From: Linnemannia hyalina
Lineage: Eukaryota; Mortierellomycota; Mortierellomycetes; Mortierellales; Mortierellaceae
Reading direction: 5' to 3'
NCBI GenBank assembly: GCA_019671135.1
Contig: JAHRHY010000001.1
Location: forward strand, 2,914,001-2,978,000
Length of the DNA stretch: 64,000 nt
The notes beneath the pieces are model-generated. The model made no database searches. It was not told where the DNA came from and saw only the letters and a program-made list of their open reading frames with translations. Made by a program: the position numbers and the translations under genes. Below, piece after piece: positions 9,971 to 21,867 of the stretch (position 1 is its first letter; the number at the start of each line of letters is the position of its first letter).

Positions 9971-12939
9971 GATGTGGGCGTAGGGATAGGAGGTGAGAGG
10001 GGCTGTTGGATTGGATAGTGTGTGTGAGAAAGAGGCAGGGTGTGAATGTACAGTAGGTGTATTTTTAGGTAGGTGGACAAGTACTTGTGAGGCGGGGGCA
10101 ATGACAATGGTGGTTATGGCTCAGTCAGCGTAGCCTCACTTTAGTAAAACAAAAATTGAGAGTGAAAAGAAGAAAGAATGACAAAAGGGAGCATTACAGA
10201 CTAGGTACATTTTGTATGCAAAGTGTGGTCCATGGGTTCGCCCCCGTCCTTCACTGCCCAGACTTATCAAAGACATTCTCGCACACGCATTGGCTGCTGT
10301 GTCCTTCCCTGTCATGGCATGACATACAGGCAAAAACAAGGTTCCGCATCGCTTGTGGCGATGTCCAGTTCCATTCTGCCCCACTCACACTCAAGCACAC
10401 AAAACGCATCAACAAAACAAGAAAATCGAGGGGAGAGAACAAAAACAAAGGCACAGGAAGAGAAGCAAGCTAGTCGCAATATATCTGATCTGGTCACGGA
10501 CAAGCACAAGCAATAAGCACAAGCAATAAGTACAAGCACAGACACAAGTGCAAGCACGGTGATGGTCCCTGTCGTCCTATCCGTCCCTGTCATTGCTCAA
10601 TGTCGTCTCCGTTCTTTGTCTTTGAACAATCCTCCCTCTCCCCATTAAAGTTTTTTCGTGCCTATCCCTTTACAGTATCCCTTCCTCGCTGTCCTATGTT
10701 TCTTTCGCGGACAGGCCACCAGCAGACAGAATCGGCAAATTTCAACATATCCTGCACAACCCCATCGGCAATCCACATCATGACACAGTTCCGCTTACTC
10801 TTGCAAAAGGCAGAAGAAAACAAAAAAGAACTGGTCACTCACCCGCCCTTGATTCCTCGTATTTTTCTGATGTTGCCAGCCCATCCGTGCAACAGTTGCC
10901 AAACCATCTCAGGAAACAGATCAGTCGAGAACAACACTAGAAGTCAACAACAACAACTATGACAAAAAAAACTGCTCAACTGTACCCACCCCCACCACAT
11001 GACGTGCCCGCCCGTCGCCCTATTGTCCATACCCGCTCTCCCCTACGTTGACCGTCTGGGTCTCCTTCTTGTACTCGCTCACTCTGCAGGCTCCATGCGA
11101 CACTCATACACATGCACACCCCTTTACAGAGCGATTGTTGGCTCAACCTTTGTCTTTCTACTTGCCCATCCTACCTCTTCTGTCCATCCCTCTTTCCTTT
11201 CCTCCTTTTTGCGTGCGTCAAACATGCCCCCCTCCCTCAGGTTATTTGTTAGTTTGTTTCTGAACCTTTCTTTTTGTCTCTCTACTTTCTTGTACTTTTT
11301 CTGCGAGAGTTTGGGTAGGAGTGCTTTGTTCACGTTTTGGGGGATGTTCTGACGTATTTGTATGATGTACATTACCTCCCCCTGATTTTGCTTCATGTTT
11401 AAATAATGTGGCTCACTAAACAAAGCAACAATAGCCCTGGCAAGCACAACAACAGGCCCTGTGCCCGATCAGCAATCTTGAAACAAAGCGTTTATCTCAA
11501 ACATGACGGAGGATCGTACTCGCTCTTTTTCAATCGCAATCGTACCCTTTGATTCCCACTCAGCCAGTGGCGTACATGTACTTCTTTTACTTGTTGTTGG
11601 GTGTGTGAAAGTATCCTGCCTCGTTTATCCTGCAAGGGTGAGCGCCAAGCTGGAGATACATAAAGGTAGCCATGCTGGCATACAGTGTGCCTTATTGAAG
11701 ATATTATATTGCAATATAGCGCATTAATGCCATTAACAATTGGACCGAGCGGAGAACATTTACCGGGTGGCTCAAAGCCTTTTTTTTCTTATTTGTTTAT
11801 TTCTCATGACGCCCTCGGACAATGTGATCCTTGCGTATGATGTTATTGATAGAGCTGGCAGACAATTGGTAGACAGTGCAGCATCCATCAAACAATGACT
11901 GGAGGTTATATAGGAGGGGCGAGAGAGCGAATGGACAAAAATAGAGGACGATTCGTATCAGTCCAAACTATTGAGGAGCTGTTGCCACCTTCACGAGAAT
12001 AGGGGACAGAGAGGCCCAAGTAATGGAACCGCTCTCATAGCTTATTTCCAGCTCTTTTGTTCAAGGCACGCCTAGACTGTGATCGCAAGAAGGACACGTT
12101 CATGTACCCTGGACTCTAGATCACGTCTTACTTTCAGCTCCCTGCCTTACCCTTCGCTCACTGACTAGTGTATTCGTTCCAAGGTCCTCCAGCAGTATGT
12201 GTGCAAGATGGCACATTTTTAGTCCGAGTCGGCGCCTCCCCTGCAGCAATGTGTGAGATAAGCGGAGATGACAAAAGTTGGACGTTGCGGTGAGACCTGA
12301 AAGCCAACTTTGGACATTTTTGACGTGATCCGATAGATCTCTTACCCTTGATATGGAAAAAGGTATAGGTTGTGAATTGATAGTCAGACTTATCATTAGA
12401 ACAAACGGGAGCAAGGATGGTAGTGGAGAAACAAGGAACGAGGGACATACTTTTCTTTCTCTCTCTCATTTTGAGAAAGCGACTTATCTTCCTTCTTGGA
12501 TTGCCATGATCACCATGTCCATAAATTGTTCTTTGTAAAAGAGATTAAAGAAAAGGGGAGAAAAAGGATGTGTAGACTGAGGGAATTTCTCTCTATCCTC
12601 GGAGAGAGAGGAGGGCAACTCCCATGATGTGGCGGGTGAATGGGAGAATAAGAGATTAAGGGTAGTGGCGGCCGAATTATTCAAAGTCCGTGCGAACTGA
12701 TCAGAACTGATGCGAACTGGGCTCTTCACGTTTGGCACGCAGTTGGTCAAAGTCTTGACCAGTTGACTGAGTGAGTGCGACAGGGGCACAGTCAAAAATG
12801 AAAAAAAGGCACCTCGTCACCTCGGCTTTGTTGCAACGGCGATCAAAATCAGTATTGTAAAGCGCTTTGGAGATAGGTACTTTCTTCCCTCTTCAAAGAC
12901 TGATTCGCTTTCTCGATGTCATCCCCATCCGGATATATT
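9971..12939. other. About 3 kb without a supported gene
   Basis: The stretch is AT/CT-mixed, with no long open frame of coding-like codon use, no tRNA B box and no terminal inverted repeats. Short direct repeats of GAACTGAT/GCGAACTG occur near 12690-12722. It contains the distal 5' flank of the secreted-protein gene and of the 69-aa gene. Confidence 0.5.
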
Positions 12940-13162
12940 CTTACTCCCGTCGTCCTGGTTGCACTTCAGCGTATCTTTAATCCCTCATGGCTCATAGTGC
13001 GTGCCTGCTGCTGGGACTTTGACCTGACATCATCCCGATCCTCCTGATAATGCATGGTCATCGGAGTCCATGCCTGATAGCAATATAGGGTCCATGCGAA
13101 CGAAGGGACCCATAGGTACGTCAGTCCTCATCATTATCATCATCAACCCTGCTCCTATTTCC

Positions 13163-13168
13163 TATAAA
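13163..13168 (+). promoter_or_regulatory. TATA box (TATAAA) of 69-aa gene copy 1
   Basis: TATAAA lies 106 bases before the start codon at 13269, in the same relative place as TATATAAG of copy 2. Confidence 0.6.
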
Positions 13169-13268
13169 CCATGCACCCTCATCTTCATTTTCTCTCTTGC
13201 TAACCAAAAGCAAAAGCAGCATCCTTTTCTCTCCCACTGCCTAAACCCAAAAAAAACTTCTCACAAAC

Positions 13269-13478
13269 ATGGACACCAACGCTTCTTCGATGGCCTTCTT
13301 CAAGAATATGAAGTGCAACAGCGCCCCTTCTTCATCCTCTCCTCGCTCTAGCAGCCGCCTGTTCTCCTTCAAGTCCAAGAAGCCCTCGCGTGTCTCTCAA
13401 GCCAGCGCCTTCAACCCTGCCCACGAGAAGGTCATGTCTTCCAACAACAACTCTGCCAGCACTCTTCTTCGCCACTAA
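13269..13478 (+). CDS. Small Ser/Lys-rich protein, copy 1 (69 aa)
   Basis: A single exon encodes 69 residues. The start is supported by the preceding CAAACATGG context, a TATA box 106 bp upstream and near-perfect conservation with the copy at 14843-15052: 63 of 69 residues are identical, the six changes being K12R, A45V, F48Y, N61S, A63T and L67P. The sequence has a short N-terminal segment (MAFFKNMKCN), a Ser-rich basic middle (SSSRLFSFKSKKPSR) and a conserved tail (NPAHEKVMSSNN). There is no signal peptide, membrane helix or recognised domain; it is probably a small disordered cytosolic or nuclear protein. Codon use is strongly C/G-ending, as in highly expressed genes. I do not recognise the family and assign no function. 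Confidence 0.8.
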   Translation: MDTNASSMAFFKNMKCNSAPSSSSPRSSSRLFSFKSKKPSRVSQASAFNPAHEKVMSSNNNSASTLLRH

Positions 13479-13670
13479 ATCCAAGCGAGTAGCGCAAGCA
13501 GGCACCTCGAGTGGGCTGCCCGTCTCCCTGCTTGCCTGTGAGGCAGCCTCGGTTTCGCGCCCTGATGCCGGGTCTCCTCTTTCTCGATCCAATCAAGCCT
13601 TCAACTGTCCATACCCATCTCTAATCTGCATACACGAGACTTACCCCTCCACTCTCCCATCCCCCTAATA

Positions 13671-14459
13671 TCATCCTCTGTCGCTTTTCCAACCTGCTGT
13701 TTTTTTCTTTGTCGAAGTGAAAATACAGATGGCGTTCGTGTTGGCGCGCCTTGATTATTGTTTTCTCATGTCACTCCCACGCCTCATTTTTTTTCTCGCT
13801 CATCCTTCTATACTCAAGAACGAGGAAAAGTCCCATCACTAAAAAATGGACAAAGACATGCAAGGCACCAAACACAGCAATGGATGTGCCTCAATGCTTG
13901 TGTGAGGCAATTCTCGATCTTTTGCGTCGTCCCATCAGGTCAGTATCAAGGAACAAAAACTCTGGCGCTTTTCATACATTAACCACGTTATAGAGACCTC
14001 GGCCTAGATTTGTTCTTTCTTCCATTATGGAAGATGCAACAAGAAGGCTTCTTTAGCTGAACGGCGCATTTCAATCTCGGAAGGTGATCAAACGACGGCT
14101 CTACAAGTTGAGGACAGTCAGAAGTACGAGGATACTCGTTCACGCGGCAAGTAATGAATAATGAATTATGGAGTAATAGAACGCAGTATTGCTTTGCCTT
14201 TTCGTTCTTGTCTTCTCTCACCATTTTACCGTTAGTCGAGTCTTGACCACGTTTCCTGCTTGAGCTTTGCGACTGAGTACGAAAGGGGCAGAGGCGAGAA
14301 AAAAAAAGTAAGTCATTTGTGTCTCGATTGGCGACGTTTGCTTCTGCGCATTTCAACTGCGATCACTTTCAACAAGCAAGATCAGTATTCTATCCAGCGC
14401 AAAATGTATTGTATTGAGATAGTCATTTTCTTCAAAGACCGACTTGATCTTGTTGTCTA
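13671..14459. other. Spacer between the two 69-aa gene copies
   Basis: About 790 bases containing no supported gene. Open frames here lack coding-like codon use. Confidence 0.5.
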
Positions 14460-14694
14460 GACGCTTTCACCCTTGTCTTGGTTGCACAATTCACCCAGCC
14501 AGCCAGCGTATCTTTAAATCCTTGGCCTTCATGGCTCATCCTTGGTACTGCTGGACTTTTCCTTCTTCATCCCCGATCCCGCTGATACACTATGCCATGG
14601 CGGAGTCCACGCCTGATAGGAAAAATGGGGACCTATGCGAATAGTAAGAGCGAGAGAGGAGCCATAGATAAGCTAGATTATGCCTCCAATTTTC

Positions 14695-14702
14695 TATATA
14701 AG
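14695..14702 (+). promoter_or_regulatory. TATA box (TATATAAG) of 69-aa gene copy 2
   Basis: TATATAAG lies 148 bases before the start codon at 14843 and corresponds to the TATAAA of copy 1. Confidence 0.65.
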
Positions 14703-14842
14703 CCCTGCGTCCGTCACTCGTTTTCCCATTCTTATTCTCCATCCTCATCACGCATCAACTCACCGCATCTCTTGCCTACCAAAAACAGCAGCAACCAATC
14801 CTACCCAACCCCCTACTCTCCAAACAAAAACCTCTTACAAAT

Positions 14843-15052
14843 ATGGACACCAACGCTTCTTCGATGGCCTTCTTCAGGAACATGAAGTGCAACAGTGCCC
14901 CTTCTTCATCCTCTCCTCGCTCTAGCAGCCGCCTATTCTCCTTCAAGTCCAAGAAGCCCTCGCGTGTCTCTCAAGTCAGCGCCTACAACCCTGCCCACGA
15001 GAAGGTCATGTCTTCCAACAACAGCTCGACCAGCACCCTCCCCCGCCACTAA
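14843..15052 (+). CDS. Small Ser/Lys-rich protein, copy 2 (69 aa)
   Basis: A single exon encodes 69 residues, the tandem paralogue of 13269-13478 with six conservative or C-terminal differences. It has the same layout: MAFFRNMKCN, a Ser-rich basic middle and NPAHEKVMSSNN. The leader before the ATG is CAA-rich (CAAACAAAAACC), typical of well-translated fungal mRNAs. Retention of reading frame, length and nearly all residues while the flanks drifted points to purifying selection on the protein. Function is unknown. Confidence 0.8.
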   Translation: MDTNASSMAFFRNMKCNSAPSSSSPRSSSRLFSFKSKKPSRVSQVSAYNPAHEKVMSSNNSSTSTLPRH

Positions 15053-15200
15053 ATCCAACAGTGCAAGTGGACCGCTTCTTGTCCTGCTGGCCAGCCATTC
15101 AAGTTGACTAGCCAGCCTCGGTCTCGCGCCTTGATCCCGCGTTCCCATTCCTCGATCCAAGTCAACCACTCGACTATCCATACCCATTCACCTAATACCT

Positions 15201-16967
15201 TCATCTGTATCATATCTAAATAAACAAAACTATCAAAAAATAGTCCCTCCTTCGTCAAGAAGGATCGTGGTTCTTCTCTCAAAATATCACCGCCTCGGCT
15301 AACCCAACAACTTCTGAATATTACATTTTGTTATGCACACCACATGTCTTCATTTCTTTCCTACGAATTCATTTTATTTTCTCTGAGGAGAGGAATGGAG
15401 GCAGGTTAGCTGAGAGAAACAAAACACATTCTTCGGATGTATAGTCGACTCCTGCGTGAGTGCGAGAGGTGAGAGAGGCTGCGCCTAAAACGAAACTCTT
15501 TGTTTCTCCTGTGATTGCGGGGTTTTCAACAATGGTCTTGCCCAAGCCACACTTCGAGTTTGAATATCCTGTAGGAGATGTCAAGAAAGGGTGGCAAGGA
15601 ATGCTAGCATGGGTTATGGGTGACATCTCTGGACGTTGTGTGCGACTGGTCGGTTGACACGAACCTCCAAATAGGTCAATGTTCTTAGCCATGTGGCACC
15701 ATGCGGCACCTATCAAGAAAGAGAACATGAATTTCGAACGACACCATGCTTTGTTAGAGTCGAAATGGAAAAGTGTGAAATTGGTGGCGTCAAGGCTGTG
15801 GATGGCGCAAGTTACGCCATGCCCTCAACGTGTATTTTCGTTTGTGGCTTGCTATGATTACATGGTTGAGCGGGGTCTCTTTTCGTCAGCCCTAACCTGC
15901 ACAACCATGCGTTGCCAATCTGGGGGTCGTTACAGTATGTATTCCAGGAAACAGAGAACAGGCGATGGGTAGACTACTGTACCTTGTACCTTGTGCCTAT
16001 TGCCATGTGTTTTGGAAAGGCTGTAGGCGTGAAGAAAGAAAAACATGCCAACAAACGAGCTGGACAACCGAGTTGCCGTAGGTTTCGGTACAAACATGTA
16101 CCGTACACCATGGTCGTGGGTGGGCTGAGATTGGCAGTGATTGGTTCATTTGTGCGGGACACCTTCCCTTTTCTTATTTGATTTCTACTCCACTTCTTTT
16201 TCTTCTCTCCCTTCTCTTTCTCTTTCTCTTTCTTCTTCCTCTTTACCCTCTTCACCCTCTTCACCTTCTTCACCCTCTTCTCCCTTTTCATCCTCCTTCC
16301 TTCATCCCATTTTACGTCTTTTATTTCTCTTTTCTTTTTTCCTTTGTCATTACCTTTGTGCTCTTTTCCACCTCTTTCACGACCACTCATCCTCCTTCCC
16401 TTCCTCCTTGCCTCTGCTTGTTTCGCCCCACCCTACCTTACTACCCTTGCATGCCCATCTAACTTTGCTCCTCTCCCAAGTCCTAGTTCCTCATCCACAT
16501 ACAACAGCATACCCCCAACTTTCACACCCAAAAACCAACGCACACGTTCGCTTCCCTGTTCTTGTTCGTCTCCTCAACTCAACCAAAAACAATAGAAAAA
16601 AACACAACAAAAAACAATCAACAAAAAACAATCAACAAAAAAAAACGACTTTCCACTCTCATCATCGTCATCATCTTAGCTTTGCTCCTTTTTTCACTCA
16701 TTCCCACCAACCTGTACATACCATATACGTCAAAAAAGCAAACCTTTCAGATTTGTAAATAGAATCTTTTTTCCTTTCCTCATCAACTTACTTGGACATC
16801 GAGAGACAATATTGTTCTCTTCCTCATCATCCCCCTTTCTCCCCGCCCCTCGTTTTCTTTTCTTTTTCTTGTTTTCTGTCTCCTTGTTTTTCTATCAAGT
16901 TTTATTACAACCCAAGCTATTTTTCTGATCCTCCTCCTCCTCCAACCACCCCCCTACGATTACCGTC
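15201..16967. other. Intergenic and long CT-rich leader of the PIN4-like gene
   Basis: No gene is supported. From about 16180 to 16560 the plus strand is almost purely pyrimidine, then CAA/AAAC-rich (16570-16645), then CT-rich again up to the start at 16968. This is consistent with a promoter plus long 5' UTR for the PIN4-like gene. Confidence 0.55.
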
Positions 16968-17579
16968 ATGACCACCAAGCAACTCGACATGTCCTTTGAC
17001 GCAATGTCCCTCCGTGACAACGGCCTCGCCTCGCCCATCGACCGCCGTTTCTCTCAGTATGGCTCCGAGCGTACCCCCTCGAGCCCCCTGACCCGCAAGT
17101 CGACCACTGGCTCCCAGCGCAACAGCGTCAGAGGAGACGGCAAGGACAACCGCCGTCAATCCAGCCGTCTGTCTGTCGCCAACATTGTACGTATCTTCAA
17201 TCATCATCCCCAACGGAAGAAAAGAAAAAGAGAGCAAAGAGAATCCTAGTCTTCCTTCCTTCCTCTCCTCCCTTTAGCCCAGACGACCAATGGTTGATCA
17301 CCATCAAAACATCCACACCTGCACCTTTGCACACACGGTCATCCCCCTTTGTGTCACTCAAAATCTCAAGGTTCTCCACACTCTCGGACTAATTTTTTTT
17401 ATTGCATTGATGGTTACATAGAATTGGAGCCCTTCTCAGGCTTCGCCCGTCCAGTCGCCAATGCTGCAGCAGGATCCCCGCCAGCAGCAGGCCCTCTACG
17501 GCTACCAGCAGCAGCAGCAGCAACAAATGCCCATGGTTCAGCAAGGCCCATTCTTGAACCAGATGCAACAACAGCAATT

Positions 17580-17613
<34 letters not shown>

Positions 17614-19139
17614 GTCGTTGAGGAACCTGCCGACACCATCCCCACCGCCATCGTCATCAAAAACATTCCCTTTGCCGTCAAGCGCGACGCTCTCTTGGCC
17701 ATCCTCGACAACTTGGACATCCCCAAGCCTTATGCCTTCAACTACCACTTTGACAATGGTGTCTTCCGCGGCCTGGCCTTTGCCAACTACCGCACTGCAG
17801 AGGAGACCGAGATGGTTGTCAATGCCGTGAACGGACTCGATGTCTCTGGACGCAAGCTTCGTGTCGAGTTCAAGAAGGTTATGCCCGCTGCCGAACAGGA
17901 GAAGCGCGAGCAGGACAAGGCCGCGGCCCAGGCTGCTGAGGCCCTTCACCGTCGCGAGTTGGAGCTGATGGAGGCGCAGCTTTTGGAGCAGGAACGCCGC
18001 GAGCAGGAGCAGCGTGAACAGGAACGTCGCCAAATCGAACTCCAGAACCGTGAATTCGATCGCGAGCGTCGCAACCGTTCGTCGGTCATGTTGGAGCGAC
18101 ACAACTCGGGACGTAGTTCTGATTATGATGAAGCCGATGCACGCTACTCTCCTACAGGTAAACTGTCATGCACCATCCCCCTTTGCAGCGATTTGAGCTA
18201 TCCCTCTATTTTTACCAGTTAGGGCCCTTTATTTCCTTTTGCTTTTTGGGACATGCGTTTGAGGTAATGCTCATTGTCTAATTTGTATATCATCTTCATT
18301 TCTGCATGCTCTTTTCTCCTAATTAGCCAATCTGAATCAATTGGACTTGAACGATGGCGAAACCCTTGCGTTTTACGACCGCTTGTTGATGTTTAGAGGC
18401 GACTCGACCAAGGATGACATGATCTTCCCCGAGAACCTTAGTGCTCGCCAACGCAAGATCCTTCACCTGATTGCCGACAAGCTGTCCCTTTACCACTTCA
18501 GCGAGGGCGAGGGTAATGTGCGCAGGCTCATTATCATGAAGACCCCTCCTCCCAATGCCGTCTTTGAGGCTCCTGCTCCCAGATCTCCCAAGGTAATACT
18601 TGGCTTGAATGAAACCAATACTATTCTATTGCTAGATTAATGTATATAGTTGACTAACGAGGTGTTACCTTTGTTTTGCAAATAGCAACGTCCCATGTCC
18701 TTTGCTGGTCGCGGAAGCTTGCGCTCCGAGAGCCCCGTCCCCAAGGCCAGAACTCCCTTGGCTGATGCCACCATCGGATCTGCTTCCCCTACTCGGTCTC
18801 TCTACAGAAAGTCCATGGTGTAAGTTTTATTGTAGTATTACTTGTCAACGATATGTCGTAACATTCAGCGACATGAGTCTCATTCTAACGTTTTTTTCGC
18901 TCTTCTGTAAATGACATAGTCTGAACCCCGAGATGACAGCCAACATCATTTATCCCATTCGTCAACCCAAGGGCCCTGAGCCTGGCAAGGTGTTTACGAT
19001 TCGCGAGCAGAAGCAGCTCCGCGATGCCACGATGATCATGCCCGCCTTCCATGTTCGCCCTCAGCCCACCCGCACGTTTTCGGGTCGCACCGTGTCGCTC
19101 GACGTCAAGGCGCCTAGCTTCACCCCCACCAACGTTTAA
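16968..19139 (+). CDS. PIN4: PIN4/Cip2-like RNA-binding protein (RRM + R3H)
   Basis: Five exons (16968-17186, 17422-18157, 18327-18592, 18686-18819, 18920-19139) give 524 residues. After a Ser/Thr-rich N-terminus and a polyglutamine tract (around res. 95-135) comes an RRM with RNP-like IPTAIVIKNIPF and FRGLAFANYRT motifs, the arrangement of yeast Pin4 and fission yeast Cip1/Cip2. A charged Arg/Glu-rich coiled coil (EQEKREQDKAA... QEQREQERRQ) follows, then an R3H domain (SARQRKILHLIADKLSLYHF). The Ser/Pro-rich C-terminus contains SP sites such as SESPVPKARTP and SASPTRS. Family members regulate mRNA stability in checkpoint and stress responses and are phosphorylated. The donor of exon 4 is ATGGT/GTAAGT, chosen because it keeps frame into LNPEM. 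The PIN4 symbol is by domain order and motif match. Confidence 0.9.
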
Positions 19140-19443
19140 GTTGGCATATTGCTTCATAGCACATTTTTCCACGCAGATTGCTGCATTCGATTCAGGGAGA
19201 TTCGACAAGAGCGTCCTTTATCTTGCCTGATCTTTTATTTGGCCAAAGGCGAAGTTCAAGGCCTCGTAGGTCGTTTCATTCCCTACCTCTCACCTAGTTT
19301 CCTTTTGACCTTCCTTTTTCTCACATTTGACGGTTCGAGCTTCTTTGACTCTTTAGTTCTTCGATCCTTTTTTTTTTTGTTGTCATTAAACGTTTGTTTA
19401 TTTTCACAACTTTTTACTTGAGAATAGGATTGTGAATGTATGT
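19140..19443. other. Convergent 3' intergenic gap
   Basis: 304 bases between the stop codons of the PIN4-like and bestrophin genes. It is T-rich with runs near 19369; no gene or hairpin stands out. Confidence 0.6.
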
Positions 19444-21015
19444 TTAGATCTGAATGAGGATGTTACGTTGTGGTTGTTGTTGTTGCTGTTTGGGTACCTG
19501 CGGGGTAGTGGGGGATCCGAAGATAGAGGACTGGTCCTGGGGCACAGTTTGAACAATGTAATCCAGCTCCAGCATCAAATCGTAGCAAAAGTCGTCCAGT
19601 TTCAAATCGTTCGTGTCGAATCCTAATTATTTATACACAGCAAAAAAGTATATCGTTAGTGCAGGTCCTCCTGACCCATGACACATTTTCAACAGACAGA
19701 CAGACAGACAGACAGACAATGGGAAGGTGGAATTCAATTGATGCGGGTTATGTGAGAGGTCACTTACCAAAGGGATCTTCGATCTGGTTTCCAATAGCCT
19801 CGATACCAAAGAGTGTGAATGCGACGGCACCGCAGAGGGGGATGGTGAGCCACTTGACGTCGCGGACGGTTGTGAAGGGGAGGATACAGCAGTACATGGT
19901 CAAGATCTGCTTCAAGTGGATGTTATACGCAACGGGGATAGGAGTCAACAGAATTCGCTCGAGGTTTCCGAAGCAATCAATCATGTTCGAAAGCGCCATG
20001 GAGCATTGACCCTGGTAAGGGATATCAATCAACTCCTTCTCCTTGACATAATTGATCCAAAGCGACAACTGGTACGAGATCTCGAGTGGGAGGGACATCG
20101 AAGCGTTCGAGTTGTCTTTCTGGATGACCCAATCGTTCTTGTCGGTCTGGATATGTTGACGATGGTGAATGTATTGTGTCCTGAGGTTGGATTCGGATTT
20201 GCAGGGGACAAAGTCTTCAGGCAACAAACCCTGCAAGTCTCTGTACGAGGTTCCGTATTCGGCTCGGAGGTGGTGCTTTGTGGCAACAGCAAAGGCCAGG
20301 AGCATGTTGATGGCGCGCAGCTTTTGGTCGTTGATGGCGCTGAAGGAGAGGGGTCCGTCGGGTTGATGCTTTTCTTTGATGCCGACCCAGATGACGCGGG
20401 CGATATTACGGATGTTAGTGTTCATAGTTGTCCAGATCTTGCGGCCTTCCCAGAATCGATCGTAGGCGGTGTTGGTTCTGAAGGCGAGAATCAAACCAAT
20501 GACAATACTCAATGACGGGACTATTGTAGTAGGGGTGGACCATGAAAGTGTGTATTTTGTTAGTCAGTCAAAGTTTTGTCAAGAAACTCATGTCGACAGA
20601 GAAAACATAACACATTCCGCTGCCCCTTGTTGTTGTTGTTGTTGTTGGTTTTTTTTTTTTTGTCCCGAGTCCTTGCTGTTCGCTGTTGTCCATGGAGTTT
20701 AACTTACTGATAGAACCAGCAATGGCAATGTCGAGTCCAACAGCGAGATAAAAGTAACTGACTCCAATGGCTATTGCCATCGAGAACAGGACGTTCGGCA
20801 GAATCAACGGAATAACCTATCATGCAAAATAAAATATGTTAGTTAGGAAAATATTAATTGAAAAAAAAAAAAAAAAAAACGTGCTTTTGAGACGCCTGAG
20901 TGTCAATTGGAGGATATGGAGGAGGAGGAAGAGAGGAGAAACTTACGGAGCCGCGCCAGATGAGTGCGATGGGGTAGCCCCATGGACTCTCAGATGACAT
21001 TCCACGTTTTGCCAT
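19444..21015 (-). CDS. Bestrophin-family anion channel
   Basis: Four exons (21015-20947, 20816-20708, 20520-19768, 19622-19444) give 369 residues. The N-terminus WGYPIALIWRGSVIP and the segment SIVIGLILAFRTNTAYDRFW with following EGRK are bestrophin signatures (RTNTxYDRxWEGR). The C-terminal IGNQIEDPFGFDTNDLKLDD matches the conserved cytosolic region near the Ca-clasp of bestrophins; the last junction (TTT G/GA TTC) restores it exactly. Several hydrophobic helices are present (LPNVLFSMAIAIGVSYFYL; WLTIPLCGAVAFTLFGIEAI). Members form pentameric chloride/bicarbonate channels; fungal ones are poorly studied and the membrane is unknown. Start codons of this gene and BCD1 are divergent and 852 bp apart. 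A CAGA tetranucleotide repeat lies in the last intron (about 19674-19698). Confidence 0.9.
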
Positions 21016-21867
21016 CTCTTTTTGTTTTTTGTTATGCGGAAGGAGTAATAAGGTTATTTGAGGAGTGGAAGGGTATATACAGGAGTTGCGTTAAGATGGT
21101 TAATGAAGTGAGAGAGAGTGAGAGAGAGACCTGTTGGTTGGAGGATGACAACCACTGGCGGGAGGAGGGGACAGGGGCAAAGGGAAAAGGGAAAAAGAAT
21201 GAAGAGAGGAAAAGAAGAAAGAAAGATGAGATCATCAAACAAGCTAACTCTGGCGATATTTTCAGCGACGGCGGTCAGGACAACTTGGGAATAATGCTGC
21301 TGCAGCTGGGAGAGGAGAGGCTGCTGACACTCTTTTTTCACTTTCAGCGATGGGAAAAGGAAAACAAATGGCAAAAATAAGATGAGAGCCCTTGCTTGCG
21401 ATGTCCCTGTGCGAATGGGAAGGAGATTATGGAGATAGAGTAAGTAAGCGGAGGGCTAGGTCACTTCCAAAGGAAGGCATAAGGGTTATGACTTCCTAGG
21501 TAGTCCTTGAGACTAGATGTACTCCATGGTCTCCAGCATGGCTACCATGTGGCTGTATTGTCAGTCAGGACATTCATCGGCAGCCAATGGTGGAAAGAGT
21601 TTCTCCATACACCATTTATCAGACATCAGACATCGGACACCATATGTCTAGCCCAACTTCGATCTCAGCATGGCAGCAGTCACTGTTGCTGTCTTTTTTT
21701 CTTTTTTTTTCTTTTTTTGTCGTCGGCCATTGCACAACTCCATTCACTTCTCTTCTCTTACCTTCCACTTTCTTACTCTTCCTTTCTTCTTTTCACACTT
21801 GTTACCTAATACCTTTCGCAAAAGCACACCTCCCACCTCATCCTCTATTAAAATCCCTTCCAAAAAC
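21016..21867. promoter_or_regulatory. Divergent promoter region, bestrophin / BCD1
   Basis: 852 bases between two divergent start codons. The left part is GA-rich on the plus strand (CT-rich leader of the bestrophin gene); the right part (about 21690-21850) is CT-rich and leads into BCD1. No clear TATA box. Confidence 0.45.

Larger units (their letters stand above)
12940..13670 (+). repeat. Tandem duplication, copy 1 (promoter, gene and 3' flank)
   Basis: Copy 1 of a diverged direct duplication, matched by about 14460-15200. Blocks shared in the same order include GCGTATCTTTAA (12969 and 14506), CATGGCTCAT, GAGTCCAYGCCTGATAG, a TATA box, the whole 69-codon gene and CCTCGGTYTCGCGCC plus CTATCCATACCCAT-like blocks downstream. 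Coding identity is much higher than flank identity. Confidence 0.8.
14460..15200 (+). repeat. Tandem duplication, copy 2 (promoter, gene and 3' flank)
   Basis: Direct-repeat partner of about 12940-13670. The copies are about 1.57 kb apart start codon to start codon. Flanks are diverged with small indels, so the duplication is not recent, while the coding segments remain nearly identical. Confidence 0.8.

Noticed and set aside
12121..12795. Overlapping minus-strand frames suggestive of a small gene
   Set aside because: Joining them needs poor splice sites, and composition changes abruptly between frames; no domain or coding-like bias.
15460..15657. 65-codon plus-strand frame (ends ISGRCVRLVG)
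   Set aside because: Begins at a non-ATG codon, codon bias is absent, and there is no leader or splice context; the internal ATG leaves only 41 residues.
17389..18102. 237-codon minus-strand Leu-rich frame
   Set aside because: Antisense of the polyglutamine and RRM exon of the PIN4-like gene; CAG repeats read backwards give Leu/Cys runs.
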